Part shown: positions 13,967 to 22,269 of the stretch, in pieces
Position numbering within the stretch: the stretch's first letter is position 1
Layout of the letters: the number at the start of each line of letters is the position of its first letter
NCBI GenBank assembly: GCA_020719725.1
Contig: DYPU01000002.1
Coordinates: forward strand, 1-64,000
DNA length: 64,000 nucleotides
Direction: 5' to 3'
From: Anaerolinea sp.
GTDB lineage: Bacteria > Chloroflexota > Anaerolineae > Anaerolineales > Villigracilaceae
Program-made: the position numbers and the translations under genes
The notes under the pieces: model-generated
What the model saw: the letters and a program-made list of their open reading frames with translations, nothing else
Databases searched by the model: none
What the model was told of the DNA's origin: nothing

Positions 13967-16480
13967 ATGCGCTACGGATATTTTGATGACAAAGCGCGCG
14001 AGTATGTCATCACTCGCCCCGATACGCCCTTACCCTGGATCAATTACCTTGGGTCGCAGGACTACTTCGGCCTCATATCTAACACTTCTGGCGGCTATTC
14101 TTTTTACAAAGATGCCCGCCTGCGCCGCCTGACGCGCTACCGCTACAACAATGCCCCGCTTGATATGGGTGGACGTTATATTTACATGCGCGACAACACC
14201 AGCGCCGAGTTTTGGTCGCCAAGCTGGATGCCGGTTCAGCGTAACTTGGACGAATATACCTGCCGGCACGGCATGGGCTATACGGTGATTGCCTCCAGCT
14301 ATAACGGGATTCACACCCAGACCCGCACGTTCGTTCCACTCAATGAGACCCTCGAAATCTGGGAAGTGACCGTCACCAACCGGCGCGAAACTCCAGCCGA
14401 CTTGAGCTTGTTCTCTGCCATCGAGTTTGCTCTGTGGGAGGCCAACGACGACGCCACCAACTTTCAGCGCAATTACTCCATCGGACAGGTTGAAATCGTC
14501 GATGACGTTATCTACCACAAAACCGAATACCGCGAACGGCGTGACCATTTTGCCTATTTTGCCTGTTCCGCTCCGCTGGCCGGGTACGACACCCAGCGCG
14601 AAACTTTTTTGGGCGCTTATCGGGGCTGGGATAGGCCGCTTGTGGTTGAACAAGGCCAATCGGGAGATAGCGAAGCGCATGGCTGGCAGCCGATTGGCTC
14701 GCAGCACGTCCGGCTGGCGCTTCAGCCGGGTGAGCAGAGCAAAATCATCATCCTGCTTGGCTATCACGAAAACCCCAAAGACGACAAGTTTGACCCGCCC
14801 GGCTCGCAGACGATTAACAAGAAAACCGTTTTGCCGGTTATTGCCAGATATTTGAACCCGGCCCACGTGGAGGCCGCTTTTGCGGAATTGTTCAATTCGT
14901 GGACGGCGCTGCTCGCCAAATACCAGGTTCAATCACCGGATGAGCATGTCAACCGCATGGTTAATATCTGGAATGCCTATCAGTGCATGGTGACGTTCAA
15001 CATGAGCCGCTCGGCCTCTTATTTTGAGAGCGGCATTGGGCGCGGCATGGGATTCCGCGATTCGAATCAGGATTTGCTCGGTTTTGTTCACATGATTCCG
15101 GAGCGCGCCCGTGAGCGTATTCTCGATTTAACGGCCACCCAACTTAAGAACGGCGGGGCTTTCCATCAATATCAGCCGCTGACCAAGCGTGGCAACAATG
15201 ATGTCGGGACGGGTTTCAACGATGATCCGGCCTGGTTGGTTTTAGGTGTAACGGCTTATATCAAAGAAAGCGGTGATTTTAGCATTCTGAATGTGCCGGT
15301 TCAGTATGAAAACGAGCCGGGCAGTGAAATGCCGCTTTACGAACATCTTCAGCGCGCTTTGCAATATACGCTGGAGCGGCTGGGGCCTCATAACCTGCCG
15401 CTAATTGGCCGGGCCGATTGGAACGACTGCCTGAACCTGAACTGTTTTTCGGATACTCCTGGTCAGAGCTTTCAGACCACTACCAGTAAAGATGGCCTGG
15501 TTGCCGAAAGCGTGTTTATTGCCGGGTTGTTTGTGCTGGCTTGCAAGGAAATGGAAAAAATTGCGAATTATGGAGTAGGAATTACCAATTCCCTAATTTC
15601 TACTTCGCAATCTGCCAACTTGCAATTCAAAATTAATCCCCCAGAATTCTACGCAACCGCTGCCGCCGAGATGGAAAAGACCGTTTGGGCGGCAGGTTGG
15701 GATGGCGAATGGTTCCGGCGCGCCTATGATGATTTTGGCAACCCGCTAGGCTCGCAGGAAAACGCCGAAGGGCAGATTTTTATTGAGCCGCAGGGCATTT
15801 GTGTGATGGCCGGGTTGGGAATTGAGAATGGGAATGCCATTAAAGCGCTCAATTCGGTGGAGAAGCACCTTGCCACGCCGCACGGAATTGTGCTCCAGCA
15901 GCCGGTTTTTAGCCAGTATTACCTTCACCTGGGCGAGATTTCTTCTTATCCGCCTGGTTACAAAGAAAATGGCGGCATTTTTTGCCACACCAACCCCTGG
16001 ATTATGCTTTCCGAAGCCAAAGCCGGGCGCGGCGATAAGGCGTTTAGCTATTACAAGCGTATTTGTCCCTCAGCCCGCGAGAGCATCAGCGAAGTGCATC
16101 GCTGCGAGCCATACGTTTATGCTCAGATGATTGCGGGAAAGGATGCCCCGACCCATGGCGAGGCTAAGAACTCCTGGCTGACGGGAACTGCCGCCTGGAA
16201 CTATGTCGCTATTACTCAGGGCATTTTGGGCGTCAAACCGGCTTACAACGGCCTGGAAGTTGCGCCGGTTTTCCCATCCGATTGGAGTGGCTACGAAGTG
16301 GTGCGCCTGTTCCGGGGGGTGCGTTACGAACTGACGATTAAGCGGCATGGGCCTGGGAACGAAATTCGCCTGTTTGTGGAAGGTCAGCCGGTGGCTGGGA
16401 ACATTATCCCCTTGCCCGCGGCTGGGGTGGATACTGTGCGAGTTCGTGTGGAGTGTGGAAGTTCTGCTTCCACTTTGTAA
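13967..16480 (+). CDS. GH94 cellobiose/cello-oligosaccharide phosphorylase (first copy)
   Basis: 837 aa, no signal peptide, so cytoplasmic. Phosphorolyses beta-glucosides such as cellobiose to glucose 1-phosphate plus glucose. The N-terminus MRYGYFDDKAREYVITRPD is the cellobiose-phosphorylase-type start, and the catalytic DWND motif is at residues 484-487 (GRADWNDCLNL). The later ENGGIFCHTNPW and SWLTGTAAWNYV segments are conserved. GAAAGAGA precedes the ATG. Relative to the second GH94 in the window it carries an insertion of about 25 residues (nt about 15,562-15,640) of AT-rich repeat-like sequence just before a conserved AGWDGEW motif. Confidence 0.92.
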   Translation: MRYGYFDDKAREYVITRPDTPLPWINYLGSQDYFGLISNTSGGYSFYKDARLRRLTRYRYNNAPLDMGGRYIYMRDNTSAEFWSPSWMPVQRNLDEYTCRHGMGYTVIASSYNGIHTQTRTFVPLNETLEIWEVTVTNRRETPADLSLFSAIEFALWEANDDATNFQRNYSIGQVEIVDDVIYHKTEYRERRDHFAYFACSAPLAGYDTQRETFLGAYRGWDRPLVVEQGQSGDSEAHGWQPIGSQHVRLALQPGEQSKIIILLGYHENPKDDKFDPPGSQTINKKTVLPVIARYLNPAHVEAAFAELFNSWTALLAKYQVQSPDEHVNRMVNIWNAYQCMVTFNMSRSASYFESGIGRGMGFRDSNQDLLGFVHMIPERARERILDLTATQLKNGGAFHQYQPLTKRGNNDVGTGFNDDPAWLVLGVTAYIKESGDFSILNVPVQYENEPGSEMPLYEHLQRALQYTLERLGPHNLPLIGRADWNDCLNLNCFSDTPGQSFQTTTSKDGLVAESVFIAGLFVLACKEMEKIANYGVGITNSLISTSQSANLQFKINPPEFYATAAAEMEKTVWAAGWDGEWFRRAYDDFGNPLGSQENAEGQIFIEPQGICVMAGLGIENGNAIKALNSVEKHLATPHGIVLQQPVFSQYYLHLGEISSYPPGYKENGGIFCHTNPWIMLSEAKAGRGDKAFSYYKRICPSARESISEVHRCEPYVYAQMIAGKDAPTHGEAKNSWLTGTAAWNYVAITQGILGVKPAYNGLEVAPVFPSDWSGYEVVRLFRGVRYELTIKRHGPGNEIRLFVEGQPVAGNIIPLPAAGVDTVRVRVECGSSASTL
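15562..15640. repeat. AT-rich in-frame insertion within GH94
   Basis: About 79 bp, far more AT-rich than the flanking gene, with dyads such as GGAATT-acc-AATTCC and outer GCGAA/TTCGC arms. It encodes NYGVGITNSLISTSQSANLQ and a few more residues. The second GH94 protein lacks these residues at the aligned position. The look is that of a degenerate intergenic repeat carried in frame. Confidence 0.6.
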
Positions 16481-16527
16481 AAATAGCAGGGCCACCCCTG
16501 CAATGTAATCAAATGATAGTTGGAACC

Positions 16528-17598
16528 ATGAAAAAAATTCTATTTGCCTGTTGTCTAATTTTTTCTCTGTTACTGACGGCTTGTGGTGTGGGTGTTTCGG
16601 CTGCTGAAGCAACGCCAACGCCTTACCCGACCCCGGTGCGTAAGGCGTTTACCGTGCAGCGTGGGGATATTGTGGTGGAGGCGCGTTTGTCGGGACGGGT
16701 TTCGCCGCTGGCGCTGACAACCGCCTCATTTGCCATGAGCGGTAAGGTGAGCGATGTCTATGTTCAGCCGGGCGATACGGTGATTGCTGGGCAGTTGCTG
16801 GCCGAGTTGGCTGAGGTGCAGGCGCTTAAATCGCAGGCCAGTAAAACCGCAGTGGAGATTCGGCGGGCCGAAATTGCATTGGAAATTGCTGAATTGACCC
16901 TGCAAAAATATAAGGCTGAGAGTCGTCCGTCTTATGATGTGCGCGGCCAGGAATTGCAAGTGGAACTGGCCCAGATGGCTTATAACGATGTTCTTTTGGG
17001 ATTGGGCATTGATCCAGACAGCAATCAGGAAGATACGCTCGAGGCGCAGGTGGCTCAGGCGCGGGTTTTTGCTCCGGCAGATGGTATGATTCTTTCTGGT
17101 GTCAGCGTGGGCCGCTCGGTTAGCCCCAATAACCCGGCTTTTGTCATTGGTGATGGCGAGCAGTTGGAAGCTGTGGCGCAGTCGGATGCGAACAAGCTCG
17201 ATAGCGAGATTAGAGAAATGTTCGAAGGCATGGCGGTGCAGCTTGCGCCCGATGCCAACCCGGCGGTTTTGCTAACCGGGAAAATCCGGCAGCTTCCTTC
17301 TCCTTATGGTACTGGCCCCAGCGATGATCGCTCAGTTTATATTAGCCTGGAACAGCCCGCTTCGGCAGAGACGTATCAGGTGGGTGATAAGGTGACGGTG
17401 ACGGTGATTCTTGCCAGCAAAACCGGCGTTCTTTGGCTACCTCCCGATGCCATTCGCTCGGCGGGCGGGCGCACATTTGTCATCATCAACAGCCCCGAAG
17501 GCCCAAAACGCATCGAAGTGGAAGTTGGCCTTAAAACCCTCGCAATGGTTGAAATTCGCTCTGGACTGGCTGAAGGGCAGATGGTTGTCGCGCCATGA
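16528..17598 (+). CDS. HlyD/MacA-like efflux adaptor lipoprotein
   Basis: 356 aa. Lipoprotein signal KKILFACCLIFSLLLTAC, then a lipoyl/biotinyl-like half-motif (VSDVYVQPGDTVIAGQLLAEL), a short coiled-coil-like helical segment with the second lipoyl half (VFAPADGMILSGVSVGRSVSP), a beta-barrel part, and a C-terminal MP domain (VWLPPDAIRS-type: VLWLPPDAIRSAGGRTFVII). The start at 16528 is preferred to an earlier in-frame ATG because it directly begins the signal peptide. Its stop overlaps the FtsX gene start (ATGA type). In a probably single-membraned cell such an adaptor would act with the permease at the outer face of the membrane. Confidence 0.85.
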   Translation: MKKILFACCLIFSLLLTACGVGVSAAEATPTPYPTPVRKAFTVQRGDIVVEARLSGRVSPLALTTASFAMSGKVSDVYVQPGDTVIAGQLLAELAEVQALKSQASKTAVEIRRAEIALEIAELTLQKYKAESRPSYDVRGQELQVELAQMAYNDVLLGLGIDPDSNQEDTLEAQVAQARVFAPADGMILSGVSVGRSVSPNNPAFVIGDGEQLEAVAQSDANKLDSEIREMFEGMAVQLAPDANPAVLLTGKIRQLPSPYGTGPSDDRSVYISLEQPASAETYQVGDKVTVTVILASKTGVLWLPPDAIRSAGGRTFVIINSPEGPKRIEVEVGLKTLAMVEIRSGLAEGQMVVAP

Positions 17599-20507
17599 GC
17601 ATTTTTTCTGGCCTGGTCTCGTTTGCCTTGCAAAGCTGGACAACCGCCGGTTTTGCGCTCAAACGCTTGCTCACCGAGCGTTTTCTCAGCCTGGCGGCCA
17701 TTGCCGGGTTGATGGTCGCTTCAGGATTTATCCTGAGCGTGCCACTCTACGCCGAAGCAACTTATTTCCGCTTATTTCGGGATGAACTTTTGGCCGGACG
17801 CGAAAAAGACCTGACCAGCCGCCCGGCTGATTACGCTCCGATGGCCTTTACATTCGAGCTAAAAGCAGCCGGGCGACAAAGCCCCCAGTGGAAAAATGTG
17901 GTCGAACTCGATCAGTACCTGGCTGGTGAGGCCCTGCGCACCCTCAACTTTCCCATTTTGCAAGCCGTGCGCCGTTTTAGAACGGAAGGCTATTTTGTTT
18001 ACCCGCCCTACAACCCTGATAATCCCGATACTCAATTTCGGCTGACCTCGGTTAAGCTGGCTTTTATTACCCCCATCACAGAAACCGTTGAGTTACTAAG
18101 CGGCAGCCTCCCGGCCCCGTTTGAACCCTCTCTACAAATTGGCGAACCGCTTGAAGTGCTGGCGAACGAGGCCATTGCCGCCGAGTTTGGGGTTCAGCCA
18201 GGGGATACCTACATCTTGCGTCAGGAAGGCGTCGATATTCCGGTGCTGGTGGTTGGCCTGTGGCACGCGATTGACCCAAAAGCACCCTACTGGGGCGGCC
18301 AGGTCGGCGATTGGTTTCTGGTAGACGAAGCCAGCTACACCGGCCCAATTAGCGACATCGTTAAAGATGAATTGAGCAGCAGCCTCTGGAGCATCGTCAG
18401 CGATGGCTCTGCCCTGCTTGCCAGCGACATCCCCCTACTTGATACCCGCATTCGTACCGTGGAAGAAAAAGCCGCCCTGCTCGTGCCAAAAACCACGCTC
18501 ATCGCCTCCCCACTGGCCGCCCTGGCGCGCTACCGTCAGAACGCCCCAACCCTCACCTACCTGCTTTTTGCCTTTAGCGTCCCCATCTTGGGCCTAATTT
18601 TGGCCTTCATTGGCCTGGTTGCCGGCCTGTTTGTGGGCCAGCAACGCGGCGAAATGGCAATTCTGCGCAGCCGCGGGGCCAGCGCCCTGCAAGTCGTCTG
18701 GATTTCTCTACTGCAAGGGGTTTTACTTGGGGCAGTCGCGCTCAGCGGTGGCATCGGCCTGGGCTACCTCGTCACCCACAGCATTGGCAAAGCCCGCAGT
18801 TTTCTAGATTTCAGCGCCGCCGGCGGCCTGCGAGTCGTTCTCACACCCACCGTTTTAGCCTACGGCCTGCTCGGCATAGCCCTCATCTTGCTCCTTCAAA
18901 TTCTCATCCCCACCCTCAGCGCCGCCGCCAATACCATCGTCTCCTACAAACAAGAACGCGCCCGAATGCAAAATCAACCCTGGTGGCAAAAATATTGGTT
19001 GGATTTGCTTTTGCTCATTCCCGCCGCCTATGGTTTATGGGTTTTACAAAAGCAAAGCCAGCAGGCGATTAAAGGAATCGAGGGGATTCCTGACCCGTTG
19101 CAAAATCCGCTCTTGCTGCTGGTTCCAGCCCTGGGCATTTTTGCGGTGGCACTCTTCACCCTGCGGCTTGTCCCCCATTTGATGGAATTGATCAGTCTGT
19201 TACTGCGCCCGACAAAAAGCGTCGGATTGCTGATGGCCGCTCGCACCCTGGCCCGTACCCCCGCCTTTTATAGCGCCCCGCTTGTTTTACTGATACTCAC
19301 CCTGGGCCTTTCCGCCTTCACCGCCTCGCTGGCCCAAACCCTGGATAGCCAATTGACCAAACAAGTTTATTACAACATTGGCACCGATCTACGCCTCAGC
19401 GAAACCGGAACCACCGCCGCCGAAGAAGGCGCGGCGGCCAATTACACTTTCCGGGCCGTGGAAGAACACCTCGGCTTGCCGGGTGTCACCTCCGCCACCC
19501 GGGTTGGCCGCTACAACGCCTCGGCCCTGGCCGGGGATACTGCTGTCGAAGGGACTTTCCTCGCCATTCAGCGCGAAACCTTTGCCTCGGCAGCCTACTG
19601 GCAGCGCGATTTTGCCTCGCTTCAGCTTGGGGCACTGCTAAACGAACTGGCCGCCAACCCCAACGGGGTTTTGGTCCCAGAATCGTTTTTAACCAAACAA
19701 AAACTCAAGGTGGGTGATCTGCTAACCCTCGGTATCAGGACCGGGGTTGTCGGTCAATCGGTGCCACTTCAAGCCAAAATTGTAGGAACCTTCAAATTGT
19801 TTCCCACCTGGTACCCCGAATCGGGCCTCTTATTCGTGGGCAACCTGGATGAATTCTTTCTGCAAGCGGGCGGAGAATTTCCACACGAGGTCTGGCTTGA
19901 AACCACCCGTAACGCCGACCCAGAAGGGTTGGTTTATGCCGTGCGTGGCTACAGCATTTTGCTCGATCAGGATGCCGACCAGACGCGCCTGGTGGATAAT
20001 GGCCTGAATACATTTGTCAACGCTTGGGCCTCGGCAGATGTGAACATTCGCGCCGAACAACGCCGTCCAGAACGCCAGGGCTTGTTTGGCCTGCTTTCAG
20101 TTGGTTTTGTGGCCTCAGCTTTGTTGACGGTGCTGGGGTTTTTGCTCTACGCTTTATTCTCCTTTCGACGGCGTTTCATCGAAATGGGGATGCTGCGCGC
20201 GGTTGGTCTTTCGGTGCGCCAGATGATTGCGCTTTTGGCCGCCGAACTGGCCTTTTTGGTCTTACTTGGAATTGGGGCGGGCACAGGGTTGGGCGTGTTT
20301 GCCAGCCGCCTGTTTGTGCCGTTTTTGCAAATTGGAGCCTCAGCCCAGTCACAATACCCGCCTTTTCAGATTGAAATTGCCTGGCTGTCGATTGTGCAAA
20401 TTTACATCTTGTTTGGCGCTTTGTTTATTGTGGCGTTGGCGGTTCTTTCGCGTTTGCTGCTGCAAATGAAAATTTTCCAGGCCATCAAACTTGGGGATAC
20501 CAGCTAA
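17595..20507 (+). CDS. FtsX-like ABC transporter permease (MacB-type, large)
   Basis: 970 aa. One N-terminal TM (about 25-50), a large extracytoplasmic domain (to about 310), a first FtsX TM bundle (about 315-480, with GEMAILRSRGASALQVV), a central TM pair and a second FtsX unit at the C-terminus (about 830-960, with FIEMGMLRAVGLSVRQMIALL). This is the type II/VII mechanotransmission architecture in tandem. It is translationally coupled to the adaptor upstream (4-bp overlap) and to the ATPase downstream (TAATG). The substrate is unknown; lipoprotein, peptide or glycolipid export are the usual roles. Confidence 0.88.
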   Translation: MSIFSGLVSFALQSWTTAGFALKRLLTERFLSLAAIAGLMVASGFILSVPLYAEATYFRLFRDELLAGREKDLTSRPADYAPMAFTFELKAAGRQSPQWKNVVELDQYLAGEALRTLNFPILQAVRRFRTEGYFVYPPYNPDNPDTQFRLTSVKLAFITPITETVELLSGSLPAPFEPSLQIGEPLEVLANEAIAAEFGVQPGDTYILRQEGVDIPVLVVGLWHAIDPKAPYWGGQVGDWFLVDEASYTGPISDIVKDELSSSLWSIVSDGSALLASDIPLLDTRIRTVEEKAALLVPKTTLIASPLAALARYRQNAPTLTYLLFAFSVPILGLILAFIGLVAGLFVGQQRGEMAILRSRGASALQVVWISLLQGVLLGAVALSGGIGLGYLVTHSIGKARSFLDFSAAGGLRVVLTPTVLAYGLLGIALILLLQILIPTLSAAANTIVSYKQERARMQNQPWWQKYWLDLLLLIPAAYGLWVLQKQSQQAIKGIEGIPDPLQNPLLLLVPALGIFAVALFTLRLVPHLMELISLLLRPTKSVGLLMAARTLARTPAFYSAPLVLLILTLGLSAFTASLAQTLDSQLTKQVYYNIGTDLRLSETGTTAAEEGAAANYTFRAVEEHLGLPGVTSATRVGRYNASALAGDTAVEGTFLAIQRETFASAAYWQRDFASLQLGALLNELAANPNGVLVPESFLTKQKLKVGDLLTLGIRTGVVGQSVPLQAKIVGTFKLFPTWYPESGLLFVGNLDEFFLQAGGEFPHEVWLETTRNADPEGLVYAVRGYSILLDQDADQTRLVDNGLNTFVNAWASADVNIRAEQRRPERQGLFGLLSVGFVASALLTVLGFLLYALFSFRRRFIEMGMLRAVGLSVRQMIALLAAELAFLVLLGIGAGTGLGVFASRLFVPFLQIGASAQSQYPPFQIEIAWLSIVQIYILFGALFIVALAVLSRLLLQMKIFQAIKLGDTS

Positions 20508-21511
20508 TGAGCGCCGAACCGCTAATTTTGTGCGAAAATCTGGTCAAAATCTATCGGCTGGAGAGTCGTGATGGTTCTGACGCCTCAGTGGAAGTGCAGG
20601 CGCTGCAAGGCCTGGATATTGCCATCGCTGAAGGCGAGATGATTGGCATTGTGGGCGCGAGCGGCAGCGGTAAGTCTACTCTGCTTAATATTTTGGGTGG
20701 TCTCGACCGCCCCACTGGTGGCCGGGCGCTGGTGGCGCGCCAGGATTTGGGCCGCCTGAGTCAATCTGCGCTGGATGCTTATCGGCTTAACCAGGTTGGG
20801 TTTGTCTGGCAGCATGGCGCGCGCAACCTGATTCCCTACCTGACGGCTGAAGAAAATATCGAATTGCCGCTGACGCTTTCCGGCCAGGGCGGGGCCAAAG
20901 TCCGCCAGCGCGCGTTGCAATTGCTCGATCTGGTAGGGCTTTCTGCGCGGATCGGACATCGTATGGAAGAGCTTTCTGGCGGCGAACAACAGCGCGTGGC
21001 GATAGCGATTGCGCTTTCCAACCGCCCCAGCTTGCTGCTGGCCGACGAGCCAACCGGTGAACTGGATACGGCGACGGCCCAAACCATCTACGATCTATTG
21101 CGCGATCTAAACAAAAAGCTCAGCCTGACGATTGTCATTGTCAGCCATGATAGCGCCATTGCCCGACAGGTAGACCGGGTGGTAGCTGTGCGGGATGGCA
21201 AACTCGCCAGCGAAACAGTCCGCGTTCAAAAATCGGAGGGTGAACATCACCTCGAAGAACTGGCCGTACTGGATGCAGCGGGTCGCCTGCAACTTCCACG
21301 TGAATATCTGGAACATTTTCACATCCGGCGTCGCGTGCGCATTGAAGTGACCGAAGAGGGTATTTTGATTCGACCACCCCACAACGATCATCAAGGCTCG
21401 GAGCAGGTTGCCTTAGTTTCTGGGGTTGTCACCACTGCAGACGAGTTGTCAACGGTTAAAACAACGCTCTCCTGGATCGAAGCTCTCCGAAAGTGGTTGA
21501 AAACACGTTAA
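20507..21511 (+). CDS. ABC ATPase (MacB/LolD-like) with C-terminal AbrB-like domain
   Basis: 334 aa. A canonical ATPase covers residues 1-about 235: Walker A GASGSGKST, signature LSGGEQQR, Walker B LLLADEPTGELD and switch His in VSHD. About 100 extra residues follow. Within them, LDAAGRLQLPREYLEHFHI and RRRVRIEVTEEGILIRP match the AbrB/MazE/SpoVT swapped-hairpin pattern (GR-x-x-[LI]P-x-x-x-[LR] ... V-x-[IV]-x-x-x-x-[GD]-x-[IL]-x-[IL]-[RP]). This fold usually binds DNA or dimerises. The start codon overlaps the permease stop. The ATPase call is certain; the AbrB-like assignment is by pattern only. Confidence 0.9.
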   Translation: MSAEPLILCENLVKIYRLESRDGSDASVEVQALQGLDIAIAEGEMIGIVGASGSGKSTLLNILGGLDRPTGGRALVARQDLGRLSQSALDAYRLNQVGFVWQHGARNLIPYLTAEENIELPLTLSGQGGAKVRQRALQLLDLVGLSARIGHRMEELSGGEQQRVAIAIALSNRPSLLLADEPTGELDTATAQTIYDLLRDLNKKLSLTIVIVSHDSAIARQVDRVVAVRDGKLASETVRVQKSEGEHHLEELAVLDAAGRLQLPREYLEHFHIRRRVRIEVTEEGILIRPPHNDHQGSEQVALVSGVVTTADELSTVKTTLSWIEALRKWLKTR

Positions 21512-21570
21512 TTTGTGGCGGCTGTGTTCGTACATGCAAGTCTGAACAACTGGGAAACCTAAAAAATAGG

Positions 21571-22269
21571 ATGACCGAAACCTTTGCAATCCAAACCGAA
21601 GACCTGTGGCGCATTTATCCTACCCGCCACAACCCCGAAGGCGGCGTGGCGGCCTTGAGCGGGGTCAATTTGCGTGTGCCGCTCGGACAGGTTGTGGCGC
21701 TCAAAGGACGTTCTGGCAGTGGGAAAACAACCCTGCTAAATTGTCTGGCCGGTTTGGATCGGCCAACCTCTGGCATCGTGCGCGTTTTGGGGCGCGACCT
21801 GGCCCAAATGAGTGATGATCAACTGACGGTCTGGCGGCGTGAGCAGATTGGACTTATTTTTCAGTCTTTTGGCCTGCTGCCGACCCTCTCGGCCTATGAA
21901 AATATCGAGTTACTCTTGCGGATTAAGGGCGATGATTACGCCGTCCGCCATAAACGCGCGCTGGAATGCCTCGAAATGGTTGGCATGAGCCGTTGGCGCG
22001 ATCACCGTCCTTATGAAATGTCGGGCGGGCAGCAGCAGCGCGTGGCGATTGCGCGCGCCCTGGCAAATCACGCCCAACTCATTATGGCAGACGAGCCAAC
22101 CGGCGAATTGGACAGCAAAACGGCTGGTGAGATTTTGGCGTTTTTTCGCAGTCTGGTCGAAAGCGAAAAAATCACCATGCTGATGGTTTCACACGACCCG
22201 CTGGTGGATCAATATGTTCATCAGGTCTTTCTCTTAAAAGATGGCAATTTGGAAACCAAAATTTCATGA
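21571..22269 (+). CDS. ABC ATPase (LolD/MacB-like), second subunit
   Basis: 232 aa, the standard length for a stand-alone LolD-type ATPase. Walker A GRSGSGKTT, signature MSGGQQQR, Walker B LIMADEPTGELDSKT, switch VSHDP. The ATG at 21571 is chosen because the protein then starts at the usual place before the A-loop; an upstream in-frame start would overlap the first ATPase. With the first ATPase it could form a heterodimer under the single, tandem FtsX permease. Its stop overlaps the GH3 start by four bases, so transporter and hydrolase genes are one transcript. Confidence 0.92.
   Translation: MTETFAIQTEDLWRIYPTRHNPEGGVAALSGVNLRVPLGQVVALKGRSGSGKTTLLNCLAGLDRPTSGIVRVLGRDLAQMSDDQLTVWRREQIGLIFQSFGLLPTLSAYENIELLLRIKGDDYAVRHKRALECLEMVGMSRWRDHRPYEMSGGQQQRVAIARALANHAQLIMADEPTGELDSKTAGEILAFFRSLVESEKITMLMVSHDPLVDQYVHQVFLLKDGNLETKIS

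Noticed and set aside
14030-14932. A 300-codon minus-strand frame within the first GH94
   Set aside because: Mirror of a well-supported GH94 coding region; no motif, start site or neighbour supports it.
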